Below the pieces are notes generated by a model. The model ran no database searches and was not told the DNA's origin. It saw only the letters and a program-made list of their open reading frames with translations. From Paracyclopina nana (taxonomy: Eukaryota > Arthropoda > Copepoda > Cyclopoida > Cyclopettidae): DNA of 64,000 nucleotides. Within the stretch, counting starts at the first letter, position 1. The number at the start of each line of letters is the position of its first letter. The stretch lies in NCBI GenBank assembly GCA_019096065.1, contig JAGUCH010000007.1, forward strand, positions 704,501 to 768,500, in the 5' to 3' direction. Made by a program: the position numbers and the translations under genes. This document shows positions 32,279 to 43,600 of this stretch, one piece after another.

Positions 32279-32621
32279 AAAATTAGCCCGCTTTTGAAAA
32301 TACCGTGCATGTCCCCATTTTAATCCTAATTCGCGCCTACAAATGACAACTTCTTAAATTCGCCCTTAAAATAAGAATTTTACCTATAATTGTTAATTTC
32401 GGTTGTAAGATGATAACGCCCTTTGAAAAAGTAGATGTGTAGCATGATAAAATCAGATGTAGATGAAAGAAAATCTACCCGGTTGCCCTTGAGCTCAGTG
32501 CATGAGTTGCGCGGGCCGCGCGAAGGCCAAACTTCGAGGGGACTTTGAGCATACGTACGCGTGCAATGTACTACGCTCGGTTTGCGTACGACGCTCATTC
32601 TCCGTTAGTATCTCGAGTAAA

Positions 32622-33523
32622 ATGCGGTCGTTGACACATTACTACACCGGCAAACTTTGCCTCTTCTTTGCCGTTTTCGTGGCGTTTGCGGCCGGAAAAG
32701 ATCTCAACAAGGATACTTTTAGCAAAGGTGACTTTGATCAAATCTTTAAAATAGTTTTTTGCTTTAACGCACTTTTCAGGCTGCACAAATTGCATCGATG
32801 AGGGCACTTCGTCAACGAGCAGCTTCAACAGCCGGTGGACAATGCCGCTCACCAAATTGGGCCAGAAACAATACTACCTCGGTATTTTCTTCAAGGTATA
32901 ATGTTACGGTAAAAAATTCCGCGGATCAAGGCTGATTTCTTGCTTTGCAGTCAAACTGGTACAAGGCTGAGCAATATTGCAGGTTTCATGGGATGCATTT
33001 GGCCAGCATTAATTCCGCGGACGAGCAGAGAGATTTGCAGGATCACATCCAGGCCTACGGTAAAATATGCTATTAGAGACTGACCCCAAAAAAGTTGACA
33101 CTTACGAAAAATCGCCATTTTTAAAATTACTGTACGTAGATTGGAAGGCTGCTTCAAAATAGGCTTTCCACTTTGAAAGAGCTATTGATTTATTTTGCAT
33201 TAGATTTCATGTTGTAATTACGTTAGGCATGGGACACGAACACTTTTGGACTTCTGGCACCGATCAAGGAGAGGAGGGCAAATTTTTCTGGATGAGCACT
33301 GGAAAGCCAATCACGTACCAAAATTGGAATGCCGGAGAGCCGAATAATTTCCAGTAAGAATACCGTGCATAGTTTTGAGTGTGGAATTTTAATTTCAGTT
33401 TAAAATAGGTATGAGGATGGAGAACAAGAGCATTGCCTCGAAATGTGGGACAGAGATGGCAAAGGCCTTGGCTGGAACGATTCTCCCTGCAGCTTTTCCA
33501 CATTTTTCATCTGCGAAGCCTGA
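32622..33523 (+). CDS. Secreted C-type lectin
   Basis: Exons 32622-32727, 32780-32895, 32951-33059, 33227-33353 and 33409-33523 give 190 residues. Signal peptide (KLCLFFAVFVAFAAG), then one C-type lectin domain: CTNCIDEG, the YYLGIFFKSNWYKAEQYC helix, MHLASINSADEQ, and the calcium and sugar site with EPN (NAGEPNNF) and WND (GLGWNDSPC), ending FFICEA. EPN plus WND predicts Ca-dependent mannose-type binding. Likely an extracellular recognition or immune lectin. Confidence 0.92.
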
Positions 33524-33639
33524 TTGACTATTTCGCCATGACTGAACCTGAAAAAATGTTTATTTTTATGGAAACCAACCATTTTTCGTAAAAAGTGAAC
33601 GCCAGTGTTTGCGCACATTGCGTCTCTCTCTCTATTTTT

Positions 33640-33645
33640 AATAAA
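33640..33645 (+). terminator. C-type lectin polyadenylation signal
   Basis: AATAAA about 115 nt after the stop codon. Confidence 0.6.
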
Positions 33646-33928
33646 CGCTGTTTTCTCTCGTATTTCGTTTATTTTTCTCAAAAATCCCATTCGCCTCGTT
33701 ATTTGAGAGAAGTAAGTAAAAAACCATGCAACAGTAGATCTCATTTCACTAATAATAAGTGCAAAAAGCTAGAAGAAAAACGAGCCTTAGATAAGAGGGG
33801 TTTGGTGAGTTTCAAACCAAATGTTGCGTTAAAAAGTGCATATTTTCGTGATCGCGTTCAAAAGAGCGGTAAATTTGCAATCCGTGAAAACTTTCAAAAA
33901 CTTCAATTCCTGCTTGCTATAATTTGGG

Positions 33929-35111
33929 GGGATATACTAAAATACGCAACATGCGCAATATGCGCAATATACGCAATATGTGCAACAAACTACTAGAATG
34001 CGCAACATGCGCAACTACTAGAATACGCAACACGCGCAACTACTAAAGTGCGCAACATGTGCATAATAACCATGATTATTTTTTTTTTAAAAAAAAGACA
34101 TACCTTCTTCATCCTTTAAACTTGTGAAATGCATTTTGCTGCTGGAATAAATTAATGGAATCAAAACTCTGATAAATTCACAGACTAAACATGTTTGTTA
34201 TTTTTTTATATACATATTTTATTACTTTTTGATATATTTTGAAATAATAATGATTTTTTTTAAAATAATTTAAAAATTGTAAGAGCTCTTTACTTACATT
34301 TTTCTGCTGACTTCTTTAGATTTACTCAAAATTCAAAATGATTTTGACATAAACATAAAAGTCAGCTACTTATTCTCATTTTGCTAAGTATATTTTTTTA
34401 GTACAAATAAGACTATTACAAAAAAGTCAGCTGCTTATTTACATTTTATCAATTATATTTTTTGGCAAGAATAATATTGTAAAAAAAGTCAGCTGCTTAT
34501 TTATATTTCATCAATTATATTTTTCAGCAAGAATAAGGCTTGTTATCAAACTTAAAAGATTAAATTGAGCTGTTGCTCATGCTTAGCATATTATTAGGTA
34601 CTAAGTTGTGAAACAAACTTGAAGTCTATGTTGTTGGCAATCAAATCAAACAGTTATAACTTTATTATATAGATAAGATTTTTTTCACAAACTTTTTTTC
34701 AATTTCTTTTGTTAAGCTGACATTTTTTAATTAGCATGTATAGCCTTAGTGGAACATCAGCTTTGAGTAGAGATTATTCCTATACTGGATGGCTCAGGGA
34801 GCTCCATCAGGGCAGAAAATTATTGAAATTCATGGGTTTCAATGGATTTTTTGAACTTTGGAGGCAAACTTGATAATAGTTCTGCAGATCAAAGTGATTT
34901 TGACATTTTCTGCTAATTTGAGACGCCACTCTGTAATGAAACACCGCAATTAAGTTCCACAAAGGCTATTAGTGAAACCAGTTGGTTTCAAAAAAATCTT
35001 TAACAGAAATTGTGCATGTTGCGCATTTTAGTAGATGCGCATGTTGCGTATTTTAGTAGTTTGTTGCGCATATTGCGTATATTGCGCATGTTGCGTATTT
35101 TAGTATATCCC
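33929..35111. mobile_element. Foldback-like DNA element B (1183 bp, 9-bp TSD)
   Basis: Flanked by an exact 9-bp duplication TAATTTGGG (33920-33928 and 35112-35120). The termini are perfect inverted GGGATATACTAAAATACGCA. The TIRs (about 33929-34068 and 35013-35111) consist of tandem variants of CTACTAAAATACGCAACATG with GCGCAATAT repeats. Between them lies AT-rich DNA with a three-copy, ~62-bp tandem repeat (34361-34550, each starting GTCAGCT). No ORF. It shares the (G)ATATACTAAA terminus, the subrepeat design and the TSD length with element A, so the two belong to one group. Confidence 0.82.
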
Positions 35112-35194
35112 TAATTTGGGAGCATGTTTGAGCTTTCAGCGCTTTTCATAGTAGATCAATTAGGCGTTTTTGTTCAATGTTTGGCTTCTTCCAG

Positions 35195-35300
35195 GGGAGA
35201 AATCTGGCAGCGACAAATCAACAGCGAGCTAACAACAAATATGATTGCGCTCATCCAGTTCGGCGTTGCTTTTCTTGTTTGGAAAAAGGTAGAACACTGA
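35195..35300 (+). other. Orphan exon-like segment
   Basis: Follows a good acceptor (TTGGCTTCTTCCAG). Entered in phase 2, it reads GEIWQRQINSELTTNMIALI then QFGVAFLVWKKVEH and a stop, like a tail-anchored membrane C-terminus. Entered in phase 1 it stops after a dozen residues. It could be the last exon of the 31045 gene, spliced over the lectin and element B, but the phases favour only the short ending. Confidence 0.3.
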
Positions 35301-35500
35301 AAGGAATTCTTTAAGCGCATTACAGGTGGTAAGTAAGTTCTTTTTATTCTTTGTCGTAAACTGAAGGCATTTCTAGATTAAATATCATAGTTTGAAATGG
35401 CGGTCCCGTAATTCTTGCTCAAAAAGTATTTATATATAGAGAGAGATCATTCACATTTGTACTTTTATGTATTTTGAAATATAGAGATGTTTTCTTGGGT

Positions 35501-36637
35501 TCAGTTCAAGGTTGGATTGTGACTGGCTGATTTGGCCAGAGAGATGCACTTCTGCTTCAAGAAATCCAGAGCATCTATCAAAGAGGACACAGAGAGGCCC
35601 CACATGAGGCCCAAAATGCCACTGACCTCCCCAGCAAAATTGATGAACTGATACTTGTACGAATCCTTCACGTACTCAACTTTGGTTGTCCTCATTCTGA
35701 TGAGCAAGTCAATGCCACTGGCATCACTCCTCGGGCTTTCATCCAGCTCTGAGGAATATTTGTAGCTGGTGCAAGTTGGATGCAAGCTGCAGCCCAATTC
35801 AAGCAATGTTGACATGTCAACCTGGTACACCTGCATGAACTGTGCAATCCCTTGCTTATTCAGGTCATCAGAGCAGTTTGGCAGATTTCTCATGTCTTCA
35901 CCATCAGCCACTGTAAATTTGACCATGTGCAAAAATGAGAATTGGCACTGATGTTTCTGCCTCAAGTCCTCAGCGATTTTTTGCAGGTAGCACGATTTGA
36001 ATGGGATCCGGGTGCACTTGTGCTCACTCGTGGGGATGGACAGAGTGACCTTTTTCTCCAGACTGAGCACATAGTTGCTTCCCTTGTCAACGGTGAAGAA
36101 TGGGTAATTGTCAGCCAAATCCAGCAAATCATGGTCATGATGAAGTGCGATGCTCAGAGCTGAATTGGGCTTCAGTCTGAGCCTCATCTGGTAGAAGGTG
36201 TGCTGAGCCTCCATCAAGTTCACAATTGGTGGCACATTGGTGATGGCCACACATGAGCCCCATTTGGGGTAGAAGGTGGGCCTCATCTCCACATTTTTGA
36301 CGGCCTCAACTTCGGCTATGATGGCCGCATAGTCCACTGTGATGCTGGCCATCAGTCGATCCAAGGTGAGATTTGGCTGCTGGCTGAAGCAGCTCGTCAA
36401 AAATGTGCTCATTGAGGTGGCGTTTTGACCACATGGCAATGGTAGTAAATTTGGCCATAGATTTGTGTGACAAACCAAAATGCTCGGGAATATAATGCCA
36501 CCCATATTATCATCTCCAAATTTTGAAGTTATTGTGCTTGACACTGGACCATCAAGATAAGTCCTCAAGTCCACGCCAATCCAATAAACAGATACGAGTC
36601 CACAGCCGATCCGGAGCAGCAGGCGCAATAAGTTCAT
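35501..36637 (-). CDS. DEG/ENaC (pickpocket-like) channel subunit
   Basis: 378 residues, no intron. TM1 lies near the N-terminus (LLRLLLRIGCGLVSVYWIGV); an extracellular domain with about 11 Cys follows; TM2 reads FAGEVSGILGLMWGLSVSSL and contains the G-x-S selectivity-filter motif (GLS) and a following acidic residue (SLIDALDF). The cytosolic N-terminus is only a few residues, shorter than usual, and lacks the HG gating motif. The protein is small for the family (usually 450 or more). A Na+-permeable trimeric channel by family; the short N-terminus could mean a missed upstream exon. Confidence 0.85.
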   Translation of the reverse strand: MNLLRLLLRIGCGLVSVYWIGVDLRTYLDGPVSSTITSKFGDDNMGGIIFPSILVCHTNLWPNLLPLPCGQNATSMSTFLTSCFSQQPNLTLDRLMASITVDYAAIIAEVEAVKNVEMRPTFYPKWGSCVAITNVPPIVNLMEAQHTFYQMRLRLKPNSALSIALHHDHDLLDLADNYPFFTVDKGSNYVLSLEKKVTLSIPTSEHKCTRIPFKSCYLQKIAEDLRQKHQCQFSFLHMVKFTVADGEDMRNLPNCSDDLNKQGIAQFMQVYQVDMSTLLELGCSLHPTCTSYKYSSELDESPRSDASGIDLLIRMRTTKVEYVKDSYKYQFINFAGEVSGILGLMWGLSVSSLIDALDFLKQKCISLAKSASHNPTLN

Positions 36638-37249
36638 GTCCGGAGCAACTCCACCAGCACACTATTTGTGGCCATTTATTATGATTATGATTATGGATTA
36701 TGGAAAGGCCTGTAATTGGGTGAAGCGTGAAATTGCCCCCTCCACTTTCTTTCTTGTGAATGAATTTCTTTCTTGTGAATGAAGAGAGTCTAAGTGTGCT
36801 ATGAATTCTTCTTCACCATTTACAGCCATTAAGTTCGTTTTGGGGCGCAAATTACTCCAATTTGATGATATTATGGCCATGTGCCACGCTACATAGTGAT
36901 GTCGTGCAATCCCATTTTCCACAGTCATGCACTCAACCTTATGGAATTTTTGCCCAAGTTTTGCCCCCAAAATACTTTAAAAATTGGTCAAACTTGTCAA
37001 CAGCAGCTAGCCCTAATTGCATAATAAAGGGCATGTAGTCAATGTTCATGACTAAGTCCCCCATTATCTGTACATTTACACCTGTTACACGCGCACACCT
37101 GAACAATGCACGTGTTAACCTGCCCGTTTTTTTTCTTCACTCAATTTCCCACTTAATTCATTGAAAAATATTTTCCTCGGTATTTCGGATGTCAGGAGCA
37201 ATTTTGGCTGTGAGTTGGCAGAAATTGTCCACTTTGGGCTATTTAAGTA
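36638..37249. other. Intergenic between divergent DEG/ENaC and Drak genes
   Basis: About 600 nt between the start of the channel (minus) and the Drak leader (plus), hence a candidate two-way promoter. A short direct repeat TTTCTTTCTTGTGAATGA lies at 36748-36782. No gene. Confidence 0.4.
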
Positions 37250-37562
37250 ATGGGGGAAAAACGAGCGGAGCGGCTCCGCTCGAATTGCGCGCGCTTTGAG
37301 CGCCGCGCGGCGCACGACTACATAAGAAGTGAAGACGAAAAAAAGGTGACCGTGGGCGGCCCAAGGAATGATGCCACCTACGACCCTCACCAGCTTCAGT
37401 TGCTGACTTTAAGACGACCAAGGAAGAGCAATTTCGCGTTGTTTCCCAGCAGCCCGAAATTGACTGTCCAAATTCAATCAAAAAATTGCCACGGTCAGTG
37501 TGAGGATCCAACCCTAATTTTCGACTCCACGCAGAGCTGCAGAAGAACCCTCTCAGTTCCAG
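37250..37562 (+). other. Probable 5' leader exon of Drak
   Basis: Ends in CCAG|GTAAGA at 37563; the next exon begins at 37627 after TTATTGCAG, and all frames through it stop before ATG ATG at 37656. The exon is GC-rich (37259-37316), which fits a promoter or leader. Its exact start is not defined. Confidence 0.45.
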
Positions 37563-37655
37563 GTAAGAGACTTTTTAATCACTTTTTTTCTTGGAAAACA
37601 TGCCATTTCTTGCCTTATTATTGCAGAGTATTATGTCCAAAAAGAGTGAGAATTG

Positions 37656-40600
37656 ATGATGGCGTCCAAGCCGCGCAACATTAGCTCCTCTCCCACTAAC
37701 TTGTCCCCAATCCGATCCGCCATCCGTAACAACAGCAGCAGCAGCTGCAGCGCCAGTGCCTCGTCAGCTGTGACGGTCACGCCGCCCACTGGCCGGTCGA
37801 GCGTGCTGAACGGATCGAAAAAAGGCCCGAGTTCCGCTGCACCGGCACCTTCTGGCGCCGGAAGAACGCCTCAAACGCGAAGGAAAGAGTTGGCTTTGAC
37901 CGGACAGCAAAACTCGCCTCAGAGCTCGCCAAAGACGAGCACCTACAAGAAAAACAACTCAACCAGTTCGAGTAGTGCGGTGCGGAAAAATTCAGGCACC
38001 AACTATGGGAAACAAAGCAGTAACAAGCGTCCTCGCGGGCGTGGGTTAAGTGCAACAACAACAACATCAGCTGTCAAGGAGCCACGTGACAACATTCCGC
38101 CTCCGATCCAAGTGAAACTTCGGGAAGAGACCAAGTTTGACGGGCTGTGGGATGTGAAGACCATCGAGAATGGCCTGGTTCGAATCCCCACCCAGTGCCT
38201 GGAAGAGCTCATCAGCAAGGAGAGCATTGAAAAGTTCTACGAGGTTGAGGACAAGCCTGTGGCCAGGTAGGACATTTTTCCATTTTCTGATCAGACAATT
38301 TACAAGCTGGGAGCATTGACTTTTATGGGGGCCCTCACAATGAACCTTTGACACATAATGTACTCAGTGCGCAAGATCGCCTTTTAATGAATTGGACAGC
38401 TTATGCCCTTTGGCATTGGGCCTTTCAAAATGTCACCCATAAATAGTTCAAATGGCTTCCTTGTTTACTTTGCAAAGAAGTTTCTTCAGAACTGAGGCCT
38501 TTTAAAAATGATTATTACTTGAAATCAATTCTGTTTATAAGAACTATTTCCATTCAATGATTTGCTATTTTTAATTGGCCTCAGAAATGATGGCCCAGTT
38601 CAGAAGTCTGGTTAATTGTCAGCTGTTGAGTCACACTGTCAAGTATCGTCTTAAGAAACTGGTTACATCAGGTGTAAAGAAGAAACGATTTGGAAATGGG
38701 CCTCAGAAAAGATGAGTCAGTCCGGCAAACTGGTTATATCTCGAGTTGCTGCTGCTGCTGCGCGTAATTCCTACCAAAATTAAGAATGCACGAGCGGAGC
38801 TGGCACAATGATCAATCAGCCCATGTTTTTTGGCTTTCTTGTAGACAATGAACTTGCAGTTAGTTGGGGCTAGGATTCCCAAATACGGTCAAGCTTTCTG
38901 GCGCCATCGAGTCATGATACGCCACCTTTTGTCCGCCTCGATAGATCGGGCTTAAGAAGCGGTCAACCATTTATGCCATTCAGCCCGGATTATTACACGC
39001 ACTGATCACCTTTATGTGTGTGGCCTTTTTGGGCAGAAACAGGCAATAAACTGAGGGTCTACGTCTAGTTCTCAAATCGAGCCAGCAAAAGTTGGGCATT
39101 ATTTTTGAGGCCTAATTTGCGGTCTAGCATTCTATATTCAAGTTTTGTGATCTCGCCCACACTGATTTTTGGCTATCAATTCTTGCCATCAATTCTTGCT
39201 GCTCAACAACTACTACCAAAATGACTGAAATCATCCTCTAAACTTCATTACCATCTTGCGAAGATTGACTCCTTTTTCGAGCCGGCACTCTAGCCGCGTG
39301 CTAATTAAACCTGACAAAAAGTGTGAAAAGGCTGTTTAATCAAGGGTTGTCACGTGTTTTTACTCCATATTCTGTTAATTGACCTGCTTTGCTATTTATA
39401 AAGGGTGAGATGAGCAAAAAAGAGCGAACTACATTTTTTAAGGTCACATGCTTTGATGACTGGTGTTGATGCTGCTCAAGTGTTGAAAGGAGATGAAAAA
39501 TGAACTTTTTGAATGGATTATTCGTGGAGAAGAAGAAGGGGCTTTTTTGTGGGCTGTGCAAGGCTTAACAAGGAAGCATTAAATTAATTGCCCAAAATTA
39601 CATAGTAGATATAATTGAGGAGCTGAAGAAATAAAGTGTATTGTCCAGCCTCAAAAGTGATGGCATCAATGATATCTTTTTGCACTGAGTGGTGACATTT
39701 GTAAATATTCAAATGAGTCCACCTACTCGATCCACATGTCCAAGATATGGCTTGTTTTTTCCCACCATATTTTTCCACATTCAATATTACAAATACATGA
39801 GTCACCACCCTTGAAAAAATGCAATCTGGAATGGCTGTATTATAATTCCCTGGACAGATCAGCATTTGCATTGGACACATCTTCTTCAGCACTGCTTGTT
39901 ATCCTTATTTGGACTGGGCTGGTAAAAGAGCAGGAAAAAATCTGCGCGCTTGGCAACCATTATTTATCCCACTAAATCATGGCCGTTTCATTTCACTACG
40001 CCAGCCAAACTAACCAGGAAGAAGGAAAAAGTAAACAATGATCTTACTTGTCATTTTTGGAAGTCTAGACACAATACGACACAAAAAGATGGATTTTGGG
40101 CAATCGGTTCCTCAATGCTATACAAATAGCTACACTTGACACATTTAGTTCATTTTTTACTCACCTCACCAAAGAGGGCGCAGCTGCCAGTGGGCCATTA
40201 CTTTAAGTCGTTTTTTGACTTCTAGAGGCTACCTCTAAGTGATTTTTAGGCATTAAGATTATTTTAAGGGAACTTACTACACTAATTATAATATCAGTCC
40301 CTTTTTCACTCACAAAGTTGATGAGGGCGCTGCTGTTGGAAAGTTCACTAGTTCCTTTTTCCCCCGCTCTTTAATGGAGGGCGCTGCTCAAGCGGAGAGT
40401 TTGTTGACTTTGCAAGAGTGGAAAAAAGTGGCAATTTTCGATTTAGCTTGGAAATGTCGGCGACGACGACGGTTGGGAATTCATGAGGTTGCGTGGGCGG
40501 ATTAGGAATTTTCAGCCCAACCTTAACGAGTCACTAAAGTTCAAAAACCTCGCGTTATAAAGTGTACCAGATAGTGGACATCATCATGTCACAAATCCCC

Positions 40601-43600
40601 AATAAAAATCACGTTAATAATGAGCCTTTTATGGTAATTATGCTCCCAAATCCTTGCTTCAAGCCTTGAGGTGAGGCTAAAGTGCAAATGCTTCGCTCTG
40701 CGGTTTTCTTGAGCCCGAAATGAACCAAAAATGCAAATGAAAAGTTCATTTTCGGTTCCTCGAGGGTAAAACTGGACCACTTTTGTAATTCTCTAAATAG
40801 GATGCGGGCTCACTTACAACTCCTCCATGATTGGAATTACCAAGGTGTAGCTCACAGTTTTGAATCTCGAATTTAACCAGTAAAATTTGAAATTGTGTTT
40901 TTTTTAACAGTTTTTTAGCATTAACGGACTTTGCTCATTTTTTGAATTCTAAGGCAAATTTGGATGTTTTTGGAATTAAAAAAAAACACCTTGATTTTTA
41001 CAGCTTAAAATTTGTTACAGCAATTGTGGCTCTTAATAATGTTTTTTTTTAATATTTGTGAGTTGTGTTATGGTGTGTGCCAATTATGAGAGCCATCGAA
41101 GCAGAATAATCCATTGTGCCAATGGCCGGATTCTTCTGTGTCAAAGTGGCAAAAACTTGCTTTGGCCAAGGTCAATGCTCATTTTTGGGGGAATGATGAA
41201 CGATTGATTCTGTTTGTTCTAGGCACTCGAGTGCAATAGAGAAAGTTTGAGGGGGTTGAAAACTACTTTGTATACACGTTCTTCCACACTGGTCGCCGCC
41301 ATCTTGAGAGTAAAAAGCTTCAGATTGAGAGGCTCGATAATGGAGTGAGTGGACAAATTTTGCTGGCCGAAAAAGGCTTTTCAATTGTGCTTTTTATGGC
41401 CAAATTGGCCCTACGTGAGAGGCTTTATTGTAAAGTCAATCAAAATGATTGAGTCAAGATGAGTTGAGGGAATTTTTCGCCATGTTCTTCCATGCTTGAG
41501 CTTAGCAACAAAACTGATTGTTTCACGTAGGCTGAAACTGTCAATCTTGCCAAACATGGATGGATGCATGACTTTTTATGACATGAGAAATCTGGCATTA
41601 TTTCTCAGCCCCAATCACCAGCTTATACCACTACTATTAGTGTAAATCTCAGATAATCTCTTCAGATCATTTTTCCTCCTCTTTTGTTGTGAAAGTTTGT
41701 GCATTACAAGAAATCTGATAAGGTCAAAATTTTGGTTGAGAGTCCATGTAAACTGTTCAAGATTTGCTGTTGGGCTGCATAATCAGCTGCAAGCCTGCAG
41801 CTATCAGATCAGCTGATGTTAACTGGCAGCAGCGCTACCAGATTGGACTCAAGCTCATCCCGCCATTTGTTGCGTGAAAAAGCCAGAATTGTCTGGTTAT
41901 GCCCAGGCAGGCTTTCCAGCTAAAAAATGGAAGGTGGGCAAAAATTTCCCAAGATAGATAACATCGCAGATATGATGAAACAATCCCATTAAGTGAATCT
42001 CAGCTGGGAGCCTTGTGGTGCCCAAATGTGGCTGAGTGTAATGAAATCTGAGGCCTTCTCTGGAAATCAACTCCTCCATTATCATCATAAAAATAAAGAG
42101 CTGGCTGCTGATGCCCTCTTCTTGCATAGCAACTCAATTTCACACAAAACCAGATTTGTGAGATTTCACTTCACTTTTTACTGCTGCTGATGCTTGAGCC
42201 CAGAAAAAGCTGCCAAATTTTGTGCTGCCTATACTTTCTTATTTACTAAATGCATGACTCAGCACATTTTTCCATCTCTGAGGTCATTTACTTAAAACCA
42301 TCCACTTTTGAAGTGAGGCTGTTCATTAATCTCAAAGATGCCAGTTCAAGACCAGGATGATACATGCATTCATTCCGCCTGCATATTTCAAACTGTGGCA
42401 GAATTGGGTTGCAAAATGCATCTAGAGTTAATTGCAAACTTCATATTTGAATATATCATTTAATTTGTTTACATTAGTAACAGCACTGGCCATTTGGCAG
42501 CTGTGGCTGCTTGGGCTGGCCTGGGCTGCCTTGCAATAAGCGCCACCTGGTGGCACAAGCTTTCCCTAATTATCTCTTTTTCTAAAAGGTAAAAACACGT
42601 TTTTTAATCAAAGACTTGCTGAAAAATATCTGCCTTCTTAAATAAAAATCAATTTTACTCTTTTTTATTCAAGTCTTGCTAGGAAAGCACGAAAAAGCGC
42701 CACCTAGCGGCTAAAATGGTCCCCAAAAAATTTCGCAAATCCACTTTACTTTAAAATACCCATCAACTTTTTATTGCCTTTATATAATGATGATTTATTC
42801 AAGTCTTGGATTTTTTTATTGCTGAAGTGCCTAGATGGCATTTGGACTTTTTTCGCGGGGGAAAAAAAGTTTGCAGTGCAACAGTAAATTTTCGCACAAA
42901 CTTGTGGTGGGAGTAGCGAATCTAATGGAGGTTGGTCACGATGCTCTTTAAAAAATGGGTTCACTCTTTGGGTGTGTGACATCAATATGGGACTTGCATT
43001 GATAAATGGCTGCATGTAAATGATAATAATATTCTTTGCAAATTTTCTGGCAACTGGCCACTGCAATAATAATTCATCTAACTAATGCTGTGTCAACATT
43101 GCTGACATTGAACTTGAGGACCTTGATGAGAAACATTTTGACAACAAAGACCAAACATGTGATTTCTTTGATTAATGGCAGCAGATGTTGCAGAGCTGGA
43201 CATTGTACAATGGAGGGTGATGCAAGAAAAATGCCAGCAAAAAATCCAGTATATTTTTAAAGGCTCTTTTGCCCCACTGTGATATCCATCCTATCAATCA
43301 TGATTATGATGATTTGCCATGAAATCCTTGTGCAAAGTTTTAATCCACTACAATGTGCCCTCAAAAAGCTGCCCCAGGGTAAACTGAAACAAGCTACCAA
43401 TTTTCATGGTTTTCCCCCTAACAAAAAAATTATAATAATAGGATATGAGTGTTGAAGTTGATGGATTCAGATTTGCTCCTGCTGCAGTTGGGGTCAGCTT
43501 TGGTTGAATGTACTCCAAGGCCAAAAATTATTTGTGAGATGATCTCTTCCTTGAAGAGCACGTGCCTTAATTTAAATCTTGAGATGAGCTGAAAAATCGT

